Shown: piece by piece, positions 7,629 through 13,559 of the stretch
How positions within the stretch are numbered: the stretch's first letter is position 1
Layout of the letters: every line of letters begins with the position of its first letter
Origin: Planctomycetota bacterium
GTDB taxonomy: Bacteria; Planctomycetota; Phycisphaerae; Phycisphaerales; SM1A02
Length of the DNA: 17,246 bases
NCBI GenBank assembly: GCA_022567855.1
Contig: JADFGE010000018.1
Location: 1-17,246, forward strand
Direction: 5' to 3'
The notes under the pieces: model-generated
Seen by the model: only the letters and a program-made list of their open reading frames with translations
The model's database searches: none
Told to the model about the DNA's origin: nothing
Program-made: the position numbers and the translations under genes

Positions 7629-8081
7629 CTAGCGAAGGTCAGCATGAGTCCTGAACCGATTGAGCAGTGACCTCGCATGACGCTCGGACTTGGCGGCGAC
7701 GAAGATCGTGTCGTCGCCGGCGATCGTTCCCAGTACGTTGGGCAGACGAGCTCGGTCGAGTTCCACCGCCAGGGCGTTGGCGTGCCCTGGCCCCGTCCTG
7801 AGGACGACCGTGGCCCCGCCCGCGACGGCTTCGAGCAACTCTCGCCGTACGGTCTGCCACAGCCGGTCGTTCTCCTGAGTCGCATCCGCCGGGGCCTCCG
7901 GAAGCGCATACCCATTGGGCCCTTTGACCACGCCGAGCGTGCGCAGATCACGGGACAACGTGGCTTGCGTCACCTCGATCCCCTGAGCCGCCAACAACTC
8001 CTGGAGCTGCTGCTGGCTGGGAATAGCATAGTCCGCGATCAGATCGAGGATTCGCTGTTGGCGTCGGGTCCGGCTTCGCAT
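7629..8081 (-). CDS. argR: Arginine repressor
   Basis: A 150-residue transcription regulator that in this family forms hexamers, binds ARG boxes with arginine as corepressor and controls arginine genes. The N-terminal winged-helix domain includes VTQATLSRDLRTLGVVK (37-53), closer to Bacillus AhrC than to E. coli ArgR. The C-terminal domain has GPGHANALAVELD and the arginine-binding GTIAGDDT (118-125). The length equals that of AhrC. The start is at ATG 8081; a frame reaching upstream would begin inside the -35 element and was not used. No ribosome-binding site precedes this ATG, and the predicted transcription start falls on or next to its A, so the message is probably leaderless. It is the first gene of the operon and probably represses itself and argCBFGH. 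Confidence 0.95.
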   Translation of the reverse strand: MRSRTRRQQRILDLIADYAIPSQQQLQELLAAQGIEVTQATLSRDLRTLGVVKGPNGYALPEAPADATQENDRLWQTVRRELLEAVAGGATVVLRTGPGHANALAVELDRARLPNVLGTIAGDDTIFVAAKSERHARSLLNRFRTHADLR

Positions 8082-8097
8082 TGCATATTTATACGTC
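8080..8097. promoter_or_regulatory. ARG box 1 (putative ArgR operator)
   Basis: ATTGCATATTTATACGTC on the plus strand fits the core of the E. coli ARG box consensus, TGNATWWWWATNC, at every specified position. Mismatches are confined to the outer bases. It covers the -10 element and the predicted transcription start, so ArgR binding here would block RNA polymerase. Confidence 0.65.
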
Positions 8098-8117
8098 CAA
8101 AAGCATAAGTATGTCAA
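8088..8117 (-). promoter_or_regulatory. Sigma-70 promoter of the arginine operon
   Basis: On the minus strand a perfect -35 TTGACA lies at 8117-8112 and a -10 TATAAA (five of six) at 8093-8088, separated by 18 bp. Only six bases (TATGCA) separate the -10 from the argR ATG at 8081, so transcription should start at or within a base of the start codon. It is the best promoter match in the window and overlaps two ARG-box-like palindromes. Confidence 0.85.
8100..8117. promoter_or_regulatory. ARG box 2 (putative ArgR operator)
   Basis: A weaker palindrome, with GCATAAGTATG at its core, lies in register with box 1. The 18-bp units are separated by 2 bp, the spacing I know for paired ARG boxes at E. 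coli argR. One half-site is good and the other has mismatches. It covers the -35 element and part of the spacer. The pairing is what makes this site credible. Confidence 0.5.
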
Positions 8118-8147
8118 GCGGAGGCGGCGATTATTCCGGCCCGGCCC

Positions 8148-8537
8148 TTACGGGTCGCCGCCGTGGCTCATATCGGCGGCCTGCAGCGTCAGCTGCACGT
8201 AGGCCTCGACCGCCTCGGCCTCGTCCGGGCCGAATTGTGCGCGAGCAGACATGCGCGGCAGGATCCGACCCCAGTGCTCGCGCGTGTAGCGAACCACCGG
8301 CTCCGGGCGGTGACATCGAGCGCAGGCCGTGATGTAAAGCGCCCGACCTTGCGACAAACGGTCGGCGTCGATCTCGTGCGCGGCCGCCAGTTGAAGGACC
8401 GTCGCGTCTACGGGCGGGGCAAGATCGTCGATCGTCGCACAACCAATCGCGACAACACTGGCCATCAGCACCACCGCCAGTATCCATCGCCGAACCGGGA
8501 AATGACGCACACGCTGTTGCACCGTGTAGCTCCTCAT
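8148..8537 (-). CDS. Small lipoprotein c-type cytochrome
   Basis: A 129-residue exported monoheme cytochrome. After a basic N-terminus, a hydrophobic stretch (19-32) ends in a lipobox-like AIGC with Cys33, which suggests lipid anchoring on the periplasmic face. The single heme-binding motif CARCH is at 72-76, and Met96 (in ILPRMS) is a plausible axial ligand, so it should be a small electron-transfer protein. The ATG at 8537, with GGTGG just upstream, was preferred to a TTG 15 bp earlier. It starts 27 bp after the stop of the beta-barrel gene and is probably co-transcribed with it. The electron partner is unknown. Confidence 0.8.
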   Translation of the reverse strand: MRSYTVQQRVRHFPVRRWILAVVLMASVVAIGCATIDDLAPPVDATVLQLAAAHEIDADRLSQGRALYITACARCHRPEPVVRYTREHWGRILPRMSARAQFGPDEAEAVEAYVQLTLQAADMSHGGDP

Positions 8538-8564
8538 CAGGCCACCGATCAATCCGGCTTGAGG

Positions 8565-9407
8565 CTAAAAATCGAACCCAAAGATGAGCCGAAGCTGGAA
8601 GTCCGGCTCGGCGTCAACGTCCGTTATTTGTGTCAGGGCAGTGATCGTCGTCCACCATTGCCCGGCGCGGTAGGAGAAGTTCGGGCCGAGGTAGAGCACG
8701 GGCTCACCCCAGTCCGACCAATCCTCGTACTCGATCTCGTGTACCAGCTCGAACCCGCCGAGGAACTTCGGCGAAAACTGGTAGCTGCCGCCGAAGGTTT
8801 GTTCGAACTTGCCTTTATCTTCAGCGAGATCCGGCCCTTCCCATTCAGCCTCGATCGTGCCGTTCCAGGCGAACACCCACTTGCCGATGTTTTTCTGTGC
8901 GATGAGCTTTCCCTCAATCTCCACCAGCTCATCGCCGAGTTTCAATTCGCCGTACAACGCCAGGCCAAATGGCTCGGTGACGGGATCGGCCAGGTTGTAA
9001 ATGATTTCGACGGCTGCATCGCGCCATTCAGCGCCGGTCCCAACGCTGTCGCCGTCCTGGTAGCGCCAGTCGGAGAGGTACAGCGCAACCTGGAGCCGGT
9101 CGGTCACGCCGAACTCGAGCTCGTGGCGGAAGTCGATCCGATCGAAATCGGGGTCGGCGTCCTTGTCGGTCTTCCAGGTGATCCACTGTTCGTATTCGGC
9201 GTGACCAGCCGGCATTGTGGTCGCTTCATACACGAACGTGAACGGGCGCTCGCCGGCGAGGGCGGAGGGACCGGCGGCGGTCGCCATGAGCATGGCTGCG
9301 GCAAGGAAAAGGGTTCCCGTTGCGGTGTTTGGCACCGGAGGCCGTCTCGTCCGCTCAGATTGGGCGCTCCCCAGATGAGGCTCGCAGAGGCAGAAAAGGC
9401 GAATCAT
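8565..9407 (-). CDS. Outer-membrane beta-barrel protein of unknown function
   Basis: A 280-residue exported protein. A hydrophobic signal core at about 31-46 ends in PSALA, a likely signal peptidase I site after residue 51. The mature part is rich in alternating polar and aromatic residues and ends in RLIFGFDF, the C-terminal phenylalanine signature of Bam-assembled barrels. WITWKTDKDADPDFDRIDFRH and the phrase on predicted barrel strands LQVALYLSDW show the repeated strand character. I recognise it only as an uncharacterised porin-like family. ATG 9407 has AGGAG 9 nt upstream, but it gives an unusually long N-terminal segment before the signal core. GTG 9335 would give a more usual signal peptide without a ribosome-binding site. 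Downstream, 27 bp away, is the cytochrome gene. Confidence 0.75.
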   Translation of the reverse strand: MIRLFCLCEPHLGSAQSERTRRPPVPNTATGTLFLAAAMLMATAAGPSALAGERPFTFVYEATTMPAGHAEYEQWITWKTDKDADPDFDRIDFRHELEFGVTDRLQVALYLSDWRYQDGDSVGTGAEWRDAAVEIIYNLADPVTEPFGLALYGELKLGDELVEIEGKLIAQKNIGKWVFAWNGTIEAEWEGPDLAEDKGKFEQTFGGSYQFSPKFLGGFELVHEIEYEDWSDWGEPVLYLGPNFSYRAGQWWTTITALTQITDVDAEPDFQLRLIFGFDF

Positions 9408-9688
9408 CAGCTACTTCTCCTATTGCGATTGAGTCTCAATAGCATCTACTGGGCGGCGAGTATAGGGCCACGCTGTCGTGGGTGGGGCCCAGTCGCGCCT
9501 TTTCCCAGACTTTTTTCGGATTGTTTTGTCGATTTAGGCGACGGACCGGGATGGCCGTGGCTGGGCCGCGCGTCGATGTCCGGTTGGGGGCCCCCAAGTT
9601 GGCCCATTCGCCCGCGATGAAGTTGCCGCACCCCAGCTTCTGGTTTGAGTATGATCGCGCTGCTGTGCCCCAGGTTCAGGTCAACCGA
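9408..9688. other. 281-bp divergent intergenic region between the beta-barrel gene and hemL
   Basis: The spacer separates the minus-strand beta-barrel gene from hemL on the plus strand and must hold both promoters. The clear elements are a palindrome at 9424-9444, a TATACT hexamer on the minus strand at 9459-9464 without a good -35, and a small hairpin at 9468-9481 (CCACG, loop, CGTGG). No strong sigma-70 promoter for hemL is visible. The hemL frame is open upstream to 9482, but nothing there resembles the HemL family. Confidence 0.6.
9424..9444. promoter_or_regulatory. Palindromic operator-like site
   Basis: An inverted repeat with 10-bp arms around one central base and a single mismatched pair. 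The core ATTGAGTCTCAAT (9428-9440) is perfect. The outer bases TGC and GCA also pair. The TGA-N3-TCA core fits the centre of the classical Fur box, and 11 of 19 bases agree with that consensus by my count. It lies 16 bp upstream of the beta-barrel start. A Fur-like or another dimeric repressor is possible. Confidence 0.45.
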
Positions 9689-10969
9689 ATGCAGTCCGTG
9701 GCCGCGTTTGAGCGAGCCCAGCGTGTTTTGGTCGGCGGCGTCAATAGTCCGGTCCGCGCCTATGGCGCCGTCGGAGGCGAGCCGGTATTCGTCGATCGAG
9801 CTGAGGGTCCGTTCCTGTTCGACATCGATGGGAATCGATACGTCGATCTGGTCGGCAGTTGGGGGCCGGCGATCGTCGGCCACGCGCATCCAGCCGTCGT
9901 CGAGGCGGTTCAGCAGGCAGCGGCAAACGGTTTGAGCTTCGGTGCGTGTTGCCCCTTAGAGACGGAGCTGGCGGAGATCATTCTGGGGGCGATCGGCTCG
10001 GGCGAGTTGATCCGTTTCGTCAACAGTGGTACGGAGGCGGTCATGAGCGCGGTTCGGCTCATCCGGGCCGTGACGGGCCGTTCGAGGATCATCAAGTTCC
10101 TGGGTTGTTACCACGGCCACTCCGATGGGCTGCTCGTCGCGTGCGGTTCGGGCGCATCGACGCTGGGCGTGCCGAGCTCGGCTGGTGTGCCGGAGAAAAT
10201 CGCCTCGTTGACGCTGCTTGCGCCGTTCAACGATCTCGCAGTCGTGGAGCGGATATTTGCCGAGCATGCCGACGATATTGCCGGTGTGCTTGTCGAGCCG
10301 ATCGCCGGCAACATGGGATATATCGAGCCGAACGCCGGCTTTCTTGAAGGACTGCGCGCTCTGTGTGATAGGCACGGCAGCTTGCTCGTCTTCGATGAAG
10401 TGATGACGGGATTCCGCGTGGCGTGGGGCGGATATCAGGTCGTCATCGACGTTCAGCCCGATGTGACGTGTCTCGGCAAGGTCATTGGCGGGGGAATGCC
10501 GGTGGCGGCGTACGCGGGGCGGCGCGAGGTGATGGAGCTGGTCAGCCCGCTGGGGCCGATGTATCAGGCGGGCACGCTCAGCGGAAATCCTCTGGGCATG
10601 GCCAGTGGAATCGCGACGCTGAAGATATGCAGCCGACCCGGCTTCTATGAATCGTTGCACGAGCAGTCAACGCGTCTGGCGGTCGGCTTGCGGGCCGCGG
10701 CGGAAAGCGCTTCAGTTGCCGTGCAAACTGCGGCGCGCGGGGGAATGCTGGGAATGGCGTTCGCCGAGACGCCGGTTCGCGATTACGTCGCTGCTCAGGC
10801 TTGCAACCACGAGCTATTCGCGAAGTTCTTTCACGCGATGCTCGATCGAGGGGTCTGGCTGCCGCCGTCCGGGTATGAAGCGATGTTCATTTCGTCGGCG
10901 CACGATGACGAGTGCATCGATCAAATCATCGGCGCCGCCGCCGAGAGCTTTCGTGTTATTCAAGAATGA
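9689..10969 (+). CDS. hemL: Glutamate-1-semialdehyde 2,1-aminomutase
   Basis: A 426-residue PLP enzyme that turns glutamate-1-semialdehyde into 5-aminolevulinate, the entry to heme in organisms using the C5 pathway. GGVNSPVRAY (16-25), VNSGTEAVMSAVRLIR (111-126), YHGHSDGLL, and VFDEVMTGFR lead to the PLP lysine in CLGKVIGGGMPV (Lys264). The length equals that of E. coli HemL. ATG 9689 with AGG 8 nt upstream was chosen; ATG 9617 would add 24 residues unlike the family. Its TGA stop overlaps the hemC ATG (ATGA), so the two are probably translationally coupled. The substrate-making enzyme HemA is not in the window. Confidence 0.96.
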   Translation: MQSVAAFERAQRVLVGGVNSPVRAYGAVGGEPVFVDRAEGPFLFDIDGNRYVDLVGSWGPAIVGHAHPAVVEAVQQAAANGLSFGACCPLETELAEIILGAIGSGELIRFVNSGTEAVMSAVRLIRAVTGRSRIIKFLGCYHGHSDGLLVACGSGASTLGVPSSAGVPEKIASLTLLAPFNDLAVVERIFAEHADDIAGVLVEPIAGNMGYIEPNAGFLEGLRALCDRHGSLLVFDEVMTGFRVAWGGYQVVIDVQPDVTCLGKVIGGGMPVAAYAGRREVMELVSPLGPMYQAGTLSGNPLGMASGIATLKICSRPGFYESLHEQSTRLAVGLRAAAESASVAVQTAARGGMLGMAFAETPVRDYVAAQACNHELFAKFFHAMLDRGVWLPPSGYEAMFISSAHDDECIDQIIGAAAESFRVIQE

Positions 10970-11859
10970 CCCTACTGCGCGTCGGAACTCGAGGGAGCGC
11001 CTTGGCGCTGCGGCAAACGCGATGGGTGATCGATGAGCTGCGCAAGCGGCGTCCCGAGCTGGAGTTTCAAGAGGTCATCATCAAAACGCACGGCGACGTC
11101 GCGCACGATCAACCGTTGGAGTCGTCGAACTGGCCTGTGGGCGGGTTTGTGGGCGCGATCGAGCAGGCGTTGTTGGCATCTGAGATCGACTTTGCGGTCC
11201 ATAGCTATAAGGATCTGCCGTCGGTTGGTCCGGAGGAGCTGGTGATTGCCGCGGTGCCGCCGCGAGCCGCGGTGCATGATGTGCTTCTTACGCGGCAGGC
11301 GATTGATATTGAGCAGCTTCCGAACGGTTTTCGGATTGGTACAAGCAGTCCGCGGCGCCGCGCGCAATTCTTGCGATTTGCGGGTGTCGAGACGGTCCCG
11401 ATCCGAGGCAACGTGCCGACGCGAGTCCAGAAGATGGAAACCGGTCAAGTGGACGGCGTTGTTCTCGCCGCCGCCGGACTGGAACGATTAGGCCTGACGG
11501 CGTCGCACATGATGGAGCTTCCCGCCGATCGGTTCGTGCCCGCCCCACGACAGGGGGCGCTGGCCATTCAAACAAGGCGCGACAGTACGGCGCGCGACAT
11601 TCTCGCGGCGCTCGATCATCAGCCGTCACGCCGTGCCGTGGACGCTGAAGGTTCGTTCCTGGCCGCGGTGGACGCTGGGTGTCGCACGCCCGTCGCCGCG
11701 CTGGCGAAAGTGTCCGATGGAGGAATCGAGTTGCACGCGCAGCTCTTTAGCGATGACGGACGCGATGTTGCGGAAGGTAGCGAAACAGGATCAAATCCAT
11801 CTCAACTGGGCGCGGGACTCGGGCAACGTCTCAAACAACAACTTCACGTTACGACATGA
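10966..11859 (+). CDS. hemC: Porphobilinogen deaminase (hydroxymethylbilane synthase)
   Basis: A 297-residue enzyme that links four porphobilinogens into hydroxymethylbilane. LRVGTRGSALAL at the N-terminus, HSYKDLP with catalytic Asp83, GTSSPRRRAQ (126-134), IRGNVPTRVQKM and PAPRQGALAIQ are present. AGCRTPVAA carries Cys239 for the dipyrromethane cofactor. The usual IGGKGLF segment is replaced by WPVGGFVGAIE, so two lysines conserved in many homologues are missing; other active-site residues look intact. The start overlaps the hemL stop by 4 bp and no ribosome-binding site precedes it, which implies coupling. The stop overlaps the hemD start in the same way. Confidence 0.95.
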   Translation: MTLLRVGTRGSALALRQTRWVIDELRKRRPELEFQEVIIKTHGDVAHDQPLESSNWPVGGFVGAIEQALLASEIDFAVHSYKDLPSVGPEELVIAAVPPRAAVHDVLLTRQAIDIEQLPNGFRIGTSSPRRRAQFLRFAGVETVPIRGNVPTRVQKMETGQVDGVVLAAAGLERLGLTASHMMELPADRFVPAPRQGALAIQTRRDSTARDILAALDHQPSRRAVDAEGSFLAAVDAGCRTPVAALAKVSDGGIELHAQLFSDDGRDVAEGSETGSNPSQLGAGLGQRLKQQLHVTT

Positions 11860-12530
11860 AGATCTGGGTCACGCGCGACGAACCTCCGGACGGGTCGCTG
11901 GGCGCCGCGTTGCGCGCCACGGGGTTGGAGGTCGTGCATGAGCCCGTTATTGCGCGCAATACCCTCACCGATGCTCGCCAAGAGATCGCGCGCCTCGGCC
12001 CCGATGACTGGCTCGTCCTGACCAGCGCGTACGCGATCGAATCCGTGGCTGGCGACGTCGCTCGAGTGCCGCAGATTGCCGTCGTAAGCGAATCGTCGCG
12101 CAGCGCAGCTGAGGCCCGTGGATTTCACGTGGCGCTTGTGAGCAAAGGGGGCACGGCGAAAAGCCTGTTCAGTGAACTGTGGGTGCCGGCGCACGGCGCG
12201 ACCGTGTGCTATCCCCGGTCGTCGCAAGCCGAGCAGCCGGAGGTTGGGCCTGGGATTACGTTCGTGAGCCCTGTGTTGTATGAGACGATCGCACGACCTT
12301 ACCGCAAGGCCGTCGTGGATGAAATAGATATTGTCACGGTCACGAGCGCATCCGCTGTGCGGGCGATTGGAGTCCTGACGCTGCCGTTCGCAAGCATCGG
12401 CCCTTCCACGACGGCTGCGCTTGGTGAGATCGGCATAGAGCCGTGGGTTGAATCACCGCAGCCGCGCTTTGATTCTCTTGCGCAAGCGATCGCCGCTCAG
12501 ATAAACGTTTCACGCCACCATCGGGCATAG
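11856..12530 (+). CDS. hemD: Uroporphyrinogen-III synthase
   Basis: A 224-residue enzyme that cyclises hydroxymethylbilane with inversion of ring D. The family is poorly conserved, so identification rests on several short motifs and on position after hemC. MKIWVTRDEPP opens the first domain, WLVLTSAYAIES fits the hinge region, and VTSASAVRAIG followed by IGPSTTAALGEIGIEP and FDSLAQAIAA fits the second domain. It is somewhat shorter than the usual 240-260 residues. The ATG overlaps the hemC stop by 4 bp. The last 34 bp overlap the end of hemB on the other strand. Confidence 0.88.
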   Translation: MKIWVTRDEPPDGSLGAALRATGLEVVHEPVIARNTLTDARQEIARLGPDDWLVLTSAYAIESVAGDVARVPQIAVVSESSRSAAEARGFHVALVSKGGTAKSLFSELWVPAHGATVCYPRSSQAEQPEVGPGITFVSPVLYETIARPYRKAVVDEIDIVTVTSASAVRAIGVLTLPFASIGPSTTAALGEIGIEPWVESPQPRFDSLAQAIAAQINVSRHHRA

Positions 12531-13525
12531 TCCATGGCCGCATAGGTGAGGATGAAATCTGCGCCGGCACGGGCGATCGACGTGAGCATCTCCATCATGC
12601 ACGCGCGCTCGTCAAGCCATCCGTTCTGCGCCGCCGCCTTGACCATGGCGTATTCACCACTGACGTGATACGCCGCGATCGGCAGGTTGGTCGTCGCGCG
12701 TAAACGGGCGATGACATCAAGGTATGGTAGGGCCGGCTTCACCATGAGCATGTCGGCGCCTTCCTCTACGTCCAGAAGTGCTTCGACGACCGCCTCGCGC
12801 GCGTTCGCCGGATCCATCTGATAGGTGCGCTTATCCTTCGGCACGTTCGGTGCGTCCACCGGCGCCGAATCGAGCGCCTGACGGAACGGTCCGTAGAACG
12901 CCGACGCATACTTCGCGGTGTAACTGAGGATCAGCGTCTGCGTGTGATCAGCCTCATCGAGCGCGGCGCGGATGGCGCCGACTCGACCGTCCATCATGTC
13001 CGAGGGCGCGACGATATCAGCGCCGGCCTCCGCATGAATCACAGCCATCTGTGCGAGCATGTCCACTGTCTCGTCGTTCATGACGACGCCACGTTCGTCG
13101 ACCAGCCCGTCATGGCCCAGACTTGAATACGGGTCGAGCGCGACGTCGGTGATGACGCAGGACTCGGCGATCGCCTCCTTGATCGCGCGGGTGGCCCGGC
13201 ACAGGAGATTGTCGGGATTGAGCGCCTCGTCCGCTTCAGGCGTCTTGAGTGATGCGTCGATCACCCCGAACAGCGCGAACGCGCGTACGCCCAGATCGAC
13301 GGCCCGCCGACATTCATCCACCGCCAGATCGATGGACAAGCGGGCGCGACCGGGCATCGCCTCGATCGGCTCGTTTCGTTCGCGGCCCTCGATGATGAAC
13401 AACGGCAGAACAAGTTTCTGCGGCGTCAATGTCGTTTCACGCACCAGATCACGGATGGTTTCACTGGTGCGCAGTCGTCTGGGCCGGCGGGTGAGTCGCG
13501 ACGTCAGGGTTGTGGTCTCGAACAT
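12497..13525 (-). CDS. hemB: 5-Aminolevulinate dehydratase (porphobilinogen synthase)
   Basis: A 342-residue enzyme that condenses two 5-aminolevulinates into porphobilinogen. The catalytic lysines are Lys205 in LSYTAKYASAFYGPFR and Lys263 in LMVKPALPYLD. The metal segment reads TDVALDPYSSLGHDG (126-140), with aspartates where zinc enzymes have cysteines. That makes it the magnesium-type (aspartate-rich) class known from Pseudomonas and plants. RTYQMDPANAREA and YHVSGEYAM are conserved. AAGGAG lies 8 nt before the ATG. It follows hemY after 34 bp and ends convergently inside the hemD coding end. Confidence 0.97.
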   Translation of the reverse strand: MFETTTLTSRLTRRPRRLRTSETIRDLVRETTLTPQKLVLPLFIIEGRERNEPIEAMPGRARLSIDLAVDECRRAVDLGVRAFALFGVIDASLKTPEADEALNPDNLLCRATRAIKEAIAESCVITDVALDPYSSLGHDGLVDERGVVMNDETVDMLAQMAVIHAEAGADIVAPSDMMDGRVGAIRAALDEADHTQTLILSYTAKYASAFYGPFRQALDSAPVDAPNVPKDKRTYQMDPANAREAVVEALLDVEEGADMLMVKPALPYLDVIARLRATTNLPIAAYHVSGEYAMVKAAAQNGWLDERACMMEMLTSIARAGADFILTYAAMDYARWWRETFI

Positions 13526-13559
13526 AGTTCAATCTCCTTGGTCGGCGTGTTCCTGCTCG

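Noticed and set aside
7611..7632. A perfect AGGAGG followed by ATG on the plus strand in the argR-argC gap
   Set aside because: The frame ends after four codons (MKPA, then stop) and lies antisense to the operon, so it is taken as chance.
8143..8156. Small GGCCC/GGGTC hairpin at the end of the cytochrome gene as a terminator
   Set aside because: The stem is only five pairs with a wobble and has no T-run on the minus strand, and it begins within the stop codon region.
9461..9466. TATAGG as a -10 for hemL
   Set aside because: No -35 hexamer exists at 15-19 bp, and the nearest TTGAGT is 26 bp away inside the palindrome.
8163..9620. A 485-codon open frame on the plus strand across the cytochrome and beta-barrel genes
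   Set aside because: It lies antisense to two proteins with clear signal, heme and barrel features, has no known motifs and looks like a GC-driven shadow frame. Its length alone is the only point in its favour.
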